Source: an uncultured Pelagibacteraceae bacterium (lineage in GTDB: Bacteria > Pseudomonadota > Alphaproteobacteria > Pelagibacterales > Pelagibacteraceae). From it: a DNA stretch of 64,000 nucleotides. Shown here one piece after another: positions 38,217 to 48,119 of this stretch. The translations under genes and the position numbers were made by a program. The stretch's first letter is position 1; every line of letters starts with the position of its first letter. Where the stretch lies: positions 83,558 through 147,557 of the forward strand of contig CACJAU010000001.1 of the NCBI GenBank assembly GCA_902591415.1, given 5' to 3'. A model generated the notes under the pieces. It was not told the origin of the DNA, did not search any database, and saw nothing but the letters and a program-made list of their open reading frames with translations.

Positions 38217-38980
38217 TGGGAATTTTTTTAAAAGATATAAATTTAAGAGGTAAAACAGCTTTGATTACAGGTGCTACTAAAGGTTTAGGAAGAGGAGCAG
38301 CTATAGCGATTGCTGAAGCAGGTGGAAATATTATTGCAATTGGCAGAAATCAATCAGAACTTAATACTTTAAAAAAAGAAGTAGAAAAATTCAAAGTTAA
38401 TTACTTATCATTTAATTGTGATGTAAATAATTATAGTCGGATGAAATTATTTATATCAAGTCTCAAAAAATTAGATATTTTGGTTAATAATGCAGGTACA
38501 AATATTCCTGAACCATTTTTGAGTGTAAAAAAATCTTCAATGGAAACTTTATTAAATGTAAATACTAAAGCTGTTTTCAACGTTGCTCAACTTTGTGCTA
38601 ATAGAATTATTAAATTAAAAAGAAAAAGCGGATCAATTATTAATATTTCATCTATTTTCGGACTTGTAGCGGGACAAAAAAGAACTGTTTACAGTATGAC
38701 TAAATTTGGCGTGGAGGGCTTAACAAAAGGTATGGCGTTAGATTTAGCTAAGTACAATATAAGAGTAAATAGTGTTTGCCCAAATATAGTTTTAACTCCA
38801 AGAACAAAAAAATACTTTGCCGACAAAAAATATAACAAATATGTAAAAGACAATACTCCAATTAATAAAATCGTTACTATTAGTGATGTTGCAACTTCAA
38901 TAACATTTCTTGCATCAGAAGCTGCCTCAATGATTACTGGATCATCAATTATTATTGACGGAGGATGGACTGCAAAATGA
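38216..38980 (+). CDS. SDR-family oxidoreductase (tandem paralogue)
   Basis: TALITGATKGLGRGAAIAIAEAG, NNAGTNIP, YSMTKFGVEGLTKGMA; ATG at 38216 preferred over 38201. Confidence 0.9.
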   Translation: MGIFLKDINLRGKTALITGATKGLGRGAAIAIAEAGGNIIAIGRNQSELNTLKKEVEKFKVNYLSFNCDVNNYSRMKLFISSLKKLDILVNNAGTNIPEPFLSVKKSSMETLLNVNTKAVFNVAQLCANRIIKLKRKSGSIINISSIFGLVAGQKRTVYSMTKFGVEGLTKGMALDLAKYNIRVNSVCPNIVLTPRTKKYFADKKYNKYVKDNTPINKIVTISDVATSITFLASEAASMITGSSIIIDGGWTAK

Positions 38981-39771
38981 AAATTATATTCTTATCTTTA
39001 ATTTTTTTATTTAACTATCAATATTTAAGTGCTGTAGAATTTTTAGGTAAATTTGAACAAGGTTCTTTTATTTTGGGGAAAACCAAACCAAACGCTAAGG
39101 TAAAAATAGACAATAAGAAAATTAGAGTTTCTAAAGATGGATTCTTTGCTTTTGGTCTAGATAGAGATAGAAAAAATAATGTTGTAATTACTATAAAACA
39201 AGATGGAAAAACAAAAAAAATTGAAAAACAAGTTTTAAAAAGAAAATATAAGATTCAAAGAATTGATGGCTTGCCATCAAAACAAGTAACTCCGCCACCA
39301 GAAGTTTATGACCGAATAAAAAAAGATAATGTCTTAATTGGGAAAGCAAGATCAATCGATACAGCTTATGATTTTTTTAAAGATAAATTTATCTACCCTA
39401 TCGATAAATATATAATTACAGGTGTTTATGGTAGCCAAAGAATTTTAAATGGTAAGCCTCGAAGACCACACTACGGTATAGATTTTCATGCCCCTGAGGG
39501 CACTCCTGTAAAAGCGATGATGGATGGAGAAGTTACTTTATCAGAAAATGATATGTACTTTACTGGAGGAACAATTATTTTTGATCATGGTCACGGTATT
39601 AGCACGTTATATATGCATATGAAGGACATTAATGTTAAAGTTGGTCAAAAAGTAAAAAAAGGACAAATTGTCGGGACCTTGGGACAAAGCGGTAGAGCAA
39701 CTGGACCTCATTTAGATATAAGATTAAATTGGTTTGATGTTAAATTAGATCCAGCATCAATTTTAAAATAA
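38977..39771 (+). CDS. M23-family metallopeptidase
   Basis: Signal peptide; PHYGIDFHAPEGTPVKAMMDGEV, HGISTLYMHM, GRATGPHLDIRL. ATG at 38977 preferred over 38965. Confidence 0.9.
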   Translation: MKIIFLSLIFLFNYQYLSAVEFLGKFEQGSFILGKTKPNAKVKIDNKKIRVSKDGFFAFGLDRDRKNNVVITIKQDGKTKKIEKQVLKRKYKIQRIDGLPSKQVTPPPEVYDRIKKDNVLIGKARSIDTAYDFFKDKFIYPIDKYIITGVYGSQRILNGKPRRPHYGIDFHAPEGTPVKAMMDGEVTLSENDMYFTGGTIIFDHGHGISTLYMHMKDINVKVGQKVKKGQIVGTLGQSGRATGPHLDIRLNWFDVKLDPASILK

Positions 39772-39775
39772 TATT

Positions 39776-40516
39776 ATGCTTAGTAAAGAAGACTTGGATT
39801 ACTTTAATTACGGAAGTGTTGAAAATAAAAAATTTTGGAAAAGACTTAGAGGAAGACCTGATTTCAAAAATAAGTCTATTTTAGATTTTGGTTGTGGGCA
39901 TGGCTCTTTATGTATAGATATTGCTAAAAGTGGGGCTAGTACCGTTACTGGAATAGATCTTAATAAAAACTTATTGAAATTTGCAAGAGAAAATTTAGAT
40001 ACTAATTACAATAATTTATCAGAAAAAATTATATTTGAAGAAAAGGATTTGTTGAAAGATAATTTCAATAAAAAATTTGATATAATTGTTACAAAAGATA
40101 CCTTTGAACATTCATTAAATTTACCGGATATCTTAAATAGGTTTTACGATCTTTTAAATGATGATGGTAAAGCATACATCGGATTTGGTCCACTTTATAA
40201 TTCATTTAACGGTGATCATGGTAGAACGCAATTAAAAGTTCCATGGATGCATGTAATATTATCAGAAAAAATTATTATAAATAGATATAACAAAAAGAAT
40301 TCTAATCAAATTGATAAGATCGAAGATCTAGGATTAAGTAAATATTCTTTTAAAGATTATAAAAAAATATTTAGTGAGTCTAAGTTTAATATCGATTATT
40401 TCATAACCAATCAATCTGATCATCCTGTGGGAAAAGTTTTCAATATTTTAAGTAAAATAAATTTTCTAGAGGAATATTTTACTTTTAATATTTATTGCAT
40501 TTTGAGAAAAATTTAG
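39776..40516 (+). CDS. Class I SAM-dependent methyltransferase
   Basis: KSILDFGCGHGSLCIDIAKSGASTVTGIDL. Confidence 0.85.
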   Translation: MLSKEDLDYFNYGSVENKKFWKRLRGRPDFKNKSILDFGCGHGSLCIDIAKSGASTVTGIDLNKNLLKFARENLDTNYNNLSEKIIFEEKDLLKDNFNKKFDIIVTKDTFEHSLNLPDILNRFYDLLNDDGKAYIGFGPLYNSFNGDHGRTQLKVPWMHVILSEKIIINRYNKKNSNQIDKIEDLGLSKYSFKDYKKIFSESKFNIDYFITNQSDHPVGKVFNILSKINFLEEYFTFNIYCILRKI

Positions 40517-40525
40517 GTTTGAAAT

Positions 40526-42361
40526 TTAATCTAATTCAAACTTGTTTTTATAATCTGTTATCAATGACTTTTCTTGTTTGTCTTTAAATAGAATAAAATC
40601 TTCTATAACCAAAATATCTAAGTTTGTTCCCATAAAACAATTAAAAGCATCCTCTACGGAACAAACGATTGGCTCACCACGAACGTTAAATGAAGTGTTT
40701 ACAAGAACTGAACAATTTGTAATTTTTTTAAATTCTTTTATCAGATCATAATATCTCGGATTAGTTTCCTTATGAACAGTTTGAATTCTAGCTGAGTAAT
40801 CTACGTGAGTTATTGCTGGAATACTTGATCTTTTGACGTTCAATTTATCAATACCAAATAAGTTTTCATCTTCTATTTTCATTTTAATTTGTTTATCTTT
40901 TTTTACTTCTGAAACTAAAAGCATATAAGGACTGTCACAATCTAAATCGAACCATTCATTTAAATCTTCCCTTAAAACTGAGGGTGCAAAAGGTCTAAAG
41001 CTTTCTCTAAACTTTATTTTTAAATTCAATTCTTTTTGCATTTTTTCTGATCTTGGATCCGCTAATATTGACCTTCCTCCAAGAGCTCTAGGACCAAATT
41101 CCATTCTTCCTTGAAACCAACCTACAGTTTTTTCGTTAGAAAGTTCTTTTGCCGTCAAAGATATAATTTCATCTCTATTTAATTTTTTATAGTTTGCATT
41201 CAATGATTTAAGTTTTTTTTCTATAAAATCGTTTTCAAACTTTGGACCTAGATATGCACCTTTCATTTGATCTCTAGTATTTAACCTGGGTTTTTTTAAC
41301 TCATGATGCCAATAGGCTAATGCTGCACCTAATGAACCACCTGCGTCTCCTGCTGCTGGTTGTATCCAAATGTGATCAAATATTTTTTCTTTTATAATTT
41401 TGCCATTTGCTACACAATTTAAAGCTACTCCTCCAGCTAGACAAAGATTGTTTATTTTATATTTTGATGAAATATTTTTTGTTATCTTTAAAATAATTTC
41501 TTCAGTTACAGATTGTATAGATGCAGAAATATCCATATGAAATTGAGTTAATAAATCTTTTTTAGAATTTCTGACTGGGTGTCCAAATAGCTCAGAAAAT
41601 TTACTATTAGTCATTTTTAAACCTGTAGCATAATCGAAATATTTCATATCAAGTTTAAAAGAACCATCATCTTTTAAATCTAATAGTTTTTCTAAAATAA
41701 TTTTTCTAAAAATAGGTTTGCCGTAAGGAGCAAGTCCCATTAATTTATACTCTCCACTATTAACTTTAAAACCAGTATAATAAGTAAAAGCTGAATATAA
41801 CAATCCTAAAGAATGTGGAAAATGTAATTCTTTAATTATCTCAAGTTTATTGTTTTTTCCGACAGCTATTGTTGTCGTTGCCCATTCGCCTACTCCATCT
41901 AATGTTAAAATAATAGCATCTTCAAAAGGTGATGGGAAAAATGCGCTAGCTGCATGACTATAATGATGTTCTGAGAACTTTATCTTATTTATATCATTAA
42001 AATTTTCATCATGCTCTTTTAGTTTGTCAAATAAAAATTTTTTTTGAAAAAGCTTTTCTCTTAGCCATATAGGCATTGATAAACTAAATGATTTAAAACC
42101 TTTTGGAGCAAATGCCATATAGGTTTCTAACAGTCTTTCAAATTTTAAAAATGGTTTTTCAAAAAAAACTATATGATCAATTTCATTTAAATTTAATTTC
42201 GACTCTTCAAGAACATATCTTATTGCGTTGGAGGGGTATCTTGGATCGTGTTTTTTTCTTGAAAACCTTTCTTCTTGTGCTGCAGCAACTATATTTCCAT
42301 CAATAATAATTGCTGCTGCGCTATCATGATAAAATGCTGAAATTCCTAATATAGAAGTCAC
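40526..42361 (-). CDS. Carbamoyltransferase (NodU/CmcH family)
   Basis: ILGISAFYHDSAAAIIIDGNIVAAAQEERFSRKKHD, LAGGVALNCVANGK, FGPRALGGRSILADPR, VNTSFNVRGEPIVCS. Confidence 0.95.
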   Translation of the reverse strand: MTSILGISAFYHDSAAAIIIDGNIVAAAQEERFSRKKHDPRYPSNAIRYVLEESKLNLNEIDHIVFFEKPFLKFERLLETYMAFAPKGFKSFSLSMPIWLREKLFQKKFLFDKLKEHDENFNDINKIKFSEHHYSHAASAFFPSPFEDAIILTLDGVGEWATTTIAVGKNNKLEIIKELHFPHSLGLLYSAFTYYTGFKVNSGEYKLMGLAPYGKPIFRKIILEKLLDLKDDGSFKLDMKYFDYATGLKMTNSKFSELFGHPVRNSKKDLLTQFHMDISASIQSVTEEIILKITKNISSKYKINNLCLAGGVALNCVANGKIIKEKIFDHIWIQPAAGDAGGSLGAALAYWHHELKKPRLNTRDQMKGAYLGPKFENDFIEKKLKSLNANYKKLNRDEIISLTAKELSNEKTVGWFQGRMEFGPRALGGRSILADPRSEKMQKELNLKIKFRESFRPFAPSVLREDLNEWFDLDCDSPYMLLVSEVKKDKQIKMKIEDENLFGIDKLNVKRSSIPAITHVDYSARIQTVHKETNPRYYDLIKEFKKITNCSVLVNTSFNVRGEPIVCSVEDAFNCFMGTNLDILVIEDFILFKDKQEKSLITDYKNKFELD

Positions 42362-42514
42362 TTAAAAAATTGTATAAATAAACGGTGCTACTGCTGAACC
42401 TTGGCTTAAAACGATTAAAATGCCAAATAAAGCCAAAACTATAATTATTGGTAATAACCAATATTTTTTTCTCTCTTTTAAAAATTCCCAAAATTCTTTT
42501 AAAAATTCAATCAT
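42362..42514 (-). CDS. DUF5989-like small membrane protein (SxtK-like position)
   Basis: Translated by hand: MIEFLKEFWEFLKERKKYWLLPIIIVLALFGILIVLSQGSAVAPFIYTIF*; 50 aa, so missing from the track; abuts both neighbours. Confidence 0.82.
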   Translation of the reverse strand: MIEFLKEFWEFLKERKKYWLLPIIIVLALFGILIVLSQGSAVAPFIYTIF

Positions 42515-42895
42515 TTAAAATTGCTTTCTCATTGTACCAAGATTTTTTTTTCTTTTTATCCAATAAGTTTTTTTTTCTTTTAAAAATTTTAATCCCAATA
42601 AATCTTTACCAAATATTCTAACAATTAAACTTACTGGGGTAAGAATCACAAAGTATATCAAAGCCATAACAATTGGTGCAATTATACCTCCTAATGCTTC
42701 ACCAAATTTGATCCACAATTTATTTAATGGTGAAAGTAGCTTAGAATTAATTAAGCCAAGAATTAAAAAGATGACTGAAATAACAATTAAGTAAAAATTT
42801 AAATTATCCCCGTTTTTTAATGGCCATAAACCTATGATTAAAAAAACAACAAAAAACAGTAAGCCGAAGCTTCTATTGGAACTTTGTGATTTCAT
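42515..42895 (-). CDS. SxtJ-like membrane protein
   Basis: 126 aa multi-TM, SLIVRIFGKDLLGLKFLKEKKTYWIKRKK; immediately upstream of the DUF5989-like gene. Confidence 0.75.
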   Translation of the reverse strand: MKSQSSNRSFGLLFFVVFLIIGLWPLKNGDNLNFYLIVISVIFLILGLINSKLLSPLNKLWIKFGEALGGIIAPIVMALIYFVILTPVSLIVRIFGKDLLGLKFLKEKKTYWIKRKKNLGTMRKQF

Positions 42896-42904
42896 TTTAT
42901 AAAA

Positions 42905-44686
42905 CTAATTTAAACCTTTTTGAGGTTTCATGTCCTCTTTTTTGATTCCTGCTACTCTTACTGGTTTTTTCATAGCGTCTCTTCTGAATGGCTCACCTAA
43001 TTCTTGGTTAAGTATTACTTCAATAAATGTTGTGATACCTTTTTTTTGATCTTCACATGACTGTTTAATAGCTTTTGTGGTCTCTTCCATGGTATTTACT
43101 GTAACTCCTTTTAGGCCACACGCTGTAGCGACTTTTGCATAACTTAATTCTGGATCTAACTCTGTTCCTATAAAATTATTGTCAAACCATAATGTAGTAT
43201 TCCTTTTTTCTGCCCCCCATTGATAATTTCTAAATATAACCATTGAAATAGCAGGCCATTCTTTACGCGCACAAGAACTCATCTCATTCATACTAATACC
43301 AAAAGCCCCATCACCTGCAAAACCAATCACTGGTGTGTCCGGACAGCCAATTTTTGCTCCTAAGATTGATGGGAAACCATAGCCACATGGGCCAAATAAA
43401 CCTGGAGCTAAATATTTTCTACCTTTTTCAAAAGTTGGATATGCATTGCCTATTGCACAATTGTTTCCAATATCACTTGAAATAATTACATCTTCAGGCA
43501 TTCCTGCTTGAATTGCTCTCCATGCCTGTCTTGGTGACATTCTATCTTTGTCTCTATCTCTTGCCTCCTTATTCCAAACTGTTCCTGGATCATCGTCTTC
43601 ATGATCTAAGCTAGAGAGTTTTTGTAACCAAGCTGATTTTGTTTGGTGAATTAAATCTTTTCTCTTTTGTCTGTCAGTATCACCTGCTTTTGTTGATAAT
43701 TTGCCTAATAATTGTTGAGCTACTAACTTTGCATCTCCACAAATACCAACAGTAACTTTTTTTGTTAAACCTATCCGATCTGAATTCATATCTACCTGAA
43801 TAATTTTTGCATTCTTTGGCCAATAATCAATTCCATAACCTGGTAAAGTAGAAAAAGGATTTAATCTTGTGCCTAGTGCTAAAACAACGTCTGCTTTTGC
43901 AATTAATTCCATCGCAGCTTTTGATCCATTATAACCTAAAGGTCCTACTGCTAAAGGATGGCTTCCAGGGAAACTGTCATTATGTTGGTAACCAGAACAT
44001 ACTGGTGAGTCTAATTTTTCTGCAAGCTTCACACAGTCTTTAATTGCTCCACCAATTACCACTCCTGCACCAGATAAAATTACAGGAAACTTTGCGTTAG
44101 ATAGTAATTTAGCCGCTTCCTCTATAGCTGCTGCGCCGCCTGCTTGCCTCTCTAATCTTACGATAGGAGGTAATTCGATATCAATTACTTGAGTCCAAAA
44201 ATCTCTTGGAACATTTATTTGTGCTGGAGCTGAGCCTCTTATAGCTTTCTCAATAACTCTATTTAAAACCTCTGCAATTCTAGAAGGGTCTCTTACTTCT
44301 TCTTGATAACAAACCATATCTTTGAATAAATTCATTTGTTCTACTTCTTGAAATCCTCCTTGACCCATTGTTTTATTTGCGGCTTGAGGCGTAACTAAAA
44401 GAAGTGGAGTATGATTCCAATAAGCAGTTTTAATTGGTGTAACTAAACCAGTTATACCAGGGCCGTTTTGTGCTACAACCATTGACATTTTTCCGGTAGC
44501 ACGTGTATATCCATCAGCTATTAAACCACCGTTAGTCTCATGGGCAACGTCCCAAAAAGTAATTCCTGCGTCAGGAAAAATATCTGAGATAGGCATGAAC
44601 GCGGAACCGATAATACCGAACGCATGTTCAATACCATGCATTTGTAAAACTTTTACAAAAGCTTCCTCTGTAGTCATTTTAGCCAT
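42905..44686 (-). CDS. xsc: Sulfoacetaldehyde acetyltransferase (ThDP-dependent)
   Basis: MTTEEAFVKVLQMHGIEHAFGIIGSAFMPISDIFPDAGITFWDVAHETNGGLIADGYTRATGKMSMVVAQNGPGITG; GDGAFGISMNE ThDP motif. Confidence 0.93.
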   Translation of the reverse strand: MAKMTTEEAFVKVLQMHGIEHAFGIIGSAFMPISDIFPDAGITFWDVAHETNGGLIADGYTRATGKMSMVVAQNGPGITGLVTPIKTAYWNHTPLLLVTPQAANKTMGQGGFQEVEQMNLFKDMVCYQEEVRDPSRIAEVLNRVIEKAIRGSAPAQINVPRDFWTQVIDIELPPIVRLERQAGGAAAIEEAAKLLSNAKFPVILSGAGVVIGGAIKDCVKLAEKLDSPVCSGYQHNDSFPGSHPLAVGPLGYNGSKAAMELIAKADVVLALGTRLNPFSTLPGYGIDYWPKNAKIIQVDMNSDRIGLTKKVTVGICGDAKLVAQQLLGKLSTKAGDTDRQKRKDLIHQTKSAWLQKLSSLDHEDDDPGTVWNKEARDRDKDRMSPRQAWRAIQAGMPEDVIISSDIGNNCAIGNAYPTFEKGRKYLAPGLFGPCGYGFPSILGAKIGCPDTPVIGFAGDGAFGISMNEMSSCARKEWPAISMVIFRNYQWGAEKRNTTLWFDNNFIGTELDPELSYAKVATACGLKGVTVNTMEETTKAIKQSCEDQKKGITTFIEVILNQELGEPFRRDAMKKPVRVAGIKKEDMKPQKGLN

Positions 44687-44760
44687 AAATCTCCTAAAAG
44701 TAATTTGAAAATCTAGCTTTCATTATACTAAATTTTAGTCTATATCCATTAGATATTTTT

Positions 44761-45048
44761 ATGTCACATCCCGATCTCATTATACACGATGAAAAAGATA
44801 ACGTAGGAGTTGTTGTAATAGAAACCACTAAAAAAGGCCAAGATTGTAGCGCCTGGATAATGGAAAATGATAAAACCGTTAAAGTTCCATCAACAAATGA
44901 TGTTCCTTTGGGACACAAAATTGCACTTAAAGACCTTAAAGTTGGGGACACAATTTTTAAATACGGGCACGATATTGGAAAAGTGGTCAAAGAAATCAAA
45001 AAAGGTGAACATGTCCATGTTCACAATGTAAAAACAAAAAAGTGGTAA
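44761..45048 (+). CDS. suyA: Sulfolactate sulfo-lyase small subunit (SuyA-like, SAF/UxaA domain)
   Basis: HPDLIIHDEKDNVGVVVIE, NDVPLGHKIALKDLKVGDTIFKYGHDIGKV; followed by suyB-like, divergent from xsc. Confidence 0.85.
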   Translation: MSHPDLIIHDEKDNVGVVVIETTKKGQDCSAWIMENDKTVKVPSTNDVPLGHKIALKDLKVGDTIFKYGHDIGKVVKEIKKGEHVHVHNVKTKKW

Positions 45049-45054
45049 AATAGA

Positions 45055-46221
45055 ATGGAAATTCCAAAAAGTTTTTTAGGTTATAAAAGAGAAAATGGAA
45101 GAGCTGGTACAAGAAATCATGTAATTATTCTCCCAGTAGATGATATATCAAATGCTTGTGCCGAAGCTGTGGCAAATAATATTAAAGGAACAATAGCCTT
45201 ACCTCACTCTTATGGAAGATTACAATTCGGTGCTGACTTAGAGCTTCATTTTAGAACGATGATTGGAACAGGTAAAAACCCAAATGTTGCCGCTGTAATT
45301 GTTATCGGAATAGAACCTAAATGGACAAAGAAAATTGTAGATGCGATAGCTGAAACAGGAAAACCTGTTGAAGGCTTCCATATTGAGAGAAGCGGTGACA
45401 TTGAGACTATTATGAAAGCTTCAAAAAAAGCTCAAGAGTTCTCAATGTGGGCATCAGAGAAGCAAAGAGAAGAATGTCCTTTAAGTGATTTATGGATTTC
45501 AGTAAAATGTGGTGAGTCAGATACTACTTCAGGATTAGCTGCTAACCCTACTGTAGGAAATTTAATGGATAAACTTGAACCACTTGGTGTTCATTTATGT
45601 TTTGGGGAAACTTCAGAATTAACTGGCGCTGAAAAAGTTTGTGCTACTAGAGGAGCAACAAAAGAAGCTTCTGATAAATTCATGAAAACTTGGAGTGCAT
45701 ATAATGATTTCATTTTAAAAGAAGCTACAGATGACTTATCAGAAAGCCAACCAACAGCTGGAAATATTGCTGGAGGTCTTACAACAATTGAAGAAAAAGC
45801 GTTTGGAAACTTCCAAAAGATAGGAACGAGAAAATTTGTCGATGTTTTAGAACCTGCTGAAGAGCCGAAAAAAGGTAAAGGTTTATATTTTATGGATACA
45901 TCTTCTGCTGCTGCAGAATGTGTAACCCTTCAAGCTGCAGCTGGTTTCAATATTCATCTTTTCCCTACTGGACAAGGTAATATTATAGGTAACCCTATCG
46001 AACCTGTAATTAAACTCACAGCTAATCCTTTAACGGTTAAAACGATGAAGGAACATATTGATTGTGATGTATCTAAACTTTTGTCAAGACAAATGAATAT
46101 GTCTCAAGCAGGTGATGAATTAATCAAGTCAATGCTTAGAGTAGCAAACGGTAGATTAACTTGTGCAGAAGCTTTAGGTCATAGAGAGTTCGTAATGACT
46201 AAGCTTTATCGAAGTGCATAA
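45055..46221 (+). CDS. suyB: Sulfolactate sulfo-lyase large subunit (SuyB-like, UxaA family)
   Basis: [87 protein letters not shown]. Confidence 0.87.
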   Translation: MEIPKSFLGYKRENGRAGTRNHVIILPVDDISNACAEAVANNIKGTIALPHSYGRLQFGADLELHFRTMIGTGKNPNVAAVIVIGIEPKWTKKIVDAIAETGKPVEGFHIERSGDIETIMKASKKAQEFSMWASEKQREECPLSDLWISVKCGESDTTSGLAANPTVGNLMDKLEPLGVHLCFGETSELTGAEKVCATRGATKEASDKFMKTWSAYNDFILKEATDDLSESQPTAGNIAGGLTTIEEKAFGNFQKIGTRKFVDVLEPAEEPKKGKGLYFMDTSSAAAECVTLQAAAGFNIHLFPTGQGNIIGNPIEPVIKLTANPLTVKTMKEHIDCDVSKLLSRQMNMSQAGDELIKSMLRVANGRLTCAEALGHREFVMTKLYRSA

Positions 46222-46619
46222 TGTCTTCGAGCTCAGGAGACTGTATATTCTGTAATAAAACAAATTGTAAAGTAATCTCGTCGACGGAACATTTTTTTAT
46301 AATTCGAGACACAGCCTACCCTGTCACGAAACACCATACTTTGATAATAACCAATAGACATGTAGATGATTTTTTTGATTTAACCAAAGATGAAATAAAT
46401 GATTTAGATGAAGTTTTAAAACAGCAAAAAATAGAATTGAAAAAATTAGATAAAAAAATAAGTGCATTTAATGTCGGGGTTAATATAGGTAAAGATGCTG
46501 GCCAATCAATAATGCACTGTCATATTCATTTAATTCCTAGAAGAAAAGGAGACGTTGAAGATCCTAGAGGCGGTGTAAGAGGCGTAATACCTGAAAAACA
46601 AAAATATAAAAGAAAATAA
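46221..46619 (+). CDS. HIT-family protein
   Basis: CIFCNKTNCKVI, HTLIITNRHVDDF, SIMHCHIHLIPRRKGD. Confidence 0.92.
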   Translation: MSSSSGDCIFCNKTNCKVISSTEHFFIIRDTAYPVTKHHTLIITNRHVDDFFDLTKDEINDLDEVLKQQKIELKKLDKKISAFNVGVNIGKDAGQSIMHCHIHLIPRRKGDVEDPRGGVRGVIPEKQKYKRK

Positions 46620-47723
46620 TTATTTAACTGGGAATTTTACTTCTTCTTGTTTTGGTTTCTTATGTCTTAAATCATGAACAATTTTTCTAATCCACGCCAT
46701 CAATGCTCCAAGCACAACCGCAAGAATTATTGCAAAGGCTCCATATAAGAATGGCACGTCATTAGACATTTTTACAATAAACTCTGCTAAACTATTTAAT
46801 TCTGGTGTTGCAACTTTACTTCCATTAAATTCTGTTTTTTTTCTGAAGAAAGAGTCGTAGGCGATTGCTATTGCAACTGTTATTAAAAGCATTGCAAATA
46901 AAGATTTTAGCTCATTGCTATCTAAAAATTGACCAATCTTTTGACCTACTTGAACTCCCACAATTGAACCTAAGATCAAAGGAACAACAAGAAATAAGTC
47001 AATGGTTCCGTAATTAAAAGAATGTAAAATTGTTACCACCGCACTAATAAAAACAGTAACAAACAATGAAGTCCCAGGAATTAATTTTACAGGCATTCCA
47101 ATAATATAAATCATAGCAGGTACCATTAAGAACGCGCCTCCTATTCCCATCATTGATGCAACAAATCCAACAACAAATCCTAATAAAATAGGAGTAAACG
47201 CGCTTTCATATAGTCCAGATTTATTGAACCTCATTCTTAAAGGGAGACCTTGTAACCAATTATGATCGTGTAATTTTTTTTTAATATTAATTTTAGATTT
47301 TAAACGATTTCTTTCTCTTATACCCTCAATTAACATTAATGTACCAACTATTGCTAGAAGATACATGTACAATAAAGAAATTATTAAACTTATTTTTCCT
47401 ATTTCTGAAAAGAAGGTAAATGTCATAATTCCTATGATAGTTCCAACCACACCTCCCGAAACAATCATTAAACCCATTTTGTAATCTAAAGTTTTCTTAT
47501 ACCAGTGAGTAAGAGAACCAGATACTGAGGTAGCAAGAATGTTGTTGACTTCATTTGGAACTGCGTACACCGGAGGTATGCCCATAAAAATTAAAAATGG
47601 TGTCATTAAGAACCCTCCGCCAACACCAAAAAGTCCTGATAAAACCCCAACAGCCAAACTTAAAAATAATAAAAGAAAAATATCTATGTTTACTTGGGCG
47701 ATAGGAAGATAAATTTCGAGCAT
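46620..47723 (-). CDS. TauE/SafE-family anion (sulfite) exporter
   Basis: GVLSGLFGVGGGFLMTPFLIFMGIPPVYAVPNE, GFVASMMGIGGAFLMVPAMIY duplicated motif. Confidence 0.9.
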   Translation of the reverse strand: MLEIYLPIAQVNIDIFLLLFLSLAVGVLSGLFGVGGGFLMTPFLIFMGIPPVYAVPNEVNNILATSVSGSLTHWYKKTLDYKMGLMIVSGGVVGTIIGIMTFTFFSEIGKISLIISLLYMYLLAIVGTLMLIEGIRERNRLKSKINIKKKLHDHNWLQGLPLRMRFNKSGLYESAFTPILLGFVVGFVASMMGIGGAFLMVPAMIYIIGMPVKLIPGTSLFVTVFISAVVTILHSFNYGTIDLFLVVPLILGSIVGVQVGQKIGQFLDSNELKSLFAMLLITVAIAIAYDSFFRKKTEFNGSKVATPELNSLAEFIVKMSNDVPFLYGAFAIILAVVLGALMAWIRKIVHDLRHKKPKQEEVKFPVK

Positions 47724-47762
47724 TGATATTAGAAGTATGCCTGAAACATAAAGTTGTCAATC

Positions 47763-48113
47763 TTAATAAATTGTAGCTCCAAAAACTTTTACTAGACCAT
47801 CTTCCTCACCTAAAACAAGCCTACCTAGGAATTCTCCAGGCATTGTTTGGCTTGTTTGTTTATACAGAACGGTAATAAATTGATTTCTTCTTATTGTGCC
47901 TAAAAATTCTTGTTTTTCTGATAAACTAGTAAGCAACTTATTATTAGCCCATTGTTTTCCAAGCTCAACTTCATTTGCTCCATAAAGCATTTGTGATGAA
48001 AAGTCTTTTGTAAACCCACCGTAATCTTTTATATTTGATGATTTAACTAAATTATCCCAAATTGGCTGAGCAATATCTTTGATTTCTTTATCGGATTTTT
48101 CCATCAACTCCAT
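47763..48113 (-). CDS. Hypothetical protein downstream of aprA (possible NTF2-like fold)
   Basis: 116 aa; 6 nt from aprA. Fold guess from the GEFLGRLVLGEEDGLVKVFGATIY tail only. Confidence 0.55.
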   Translation of the reverse strand: MELMEKSDKEIKDIAQPIWDNLVKSSNIKDYGGFTKDFSSQMLYGANEVELGKQWANNKLLTSLSEKQEFLGTIRRNQFITVLYKQTSQTMPGEFLGRLVLGEEDGLVKVFGATIY

Positions 48114-48119
48114 TAAACT

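Noticed and set aside
42905-44686. Acetolactate synthase
   Set aside because: Same ThDP superfamily, but the N-terminus closely fits Xsc and the pathway context agrees.
44694-44999. 101-aa minus-strand ORF upstream of xsc
   Set aside because: Antisense to suyA, whose motifs and pairing with suyB are convincing.
45055-46221. Altronate dehydratase
   Set aside because: UxaA family is shared, but split SAF subunit plus divergence from xsc fits SuyAB.
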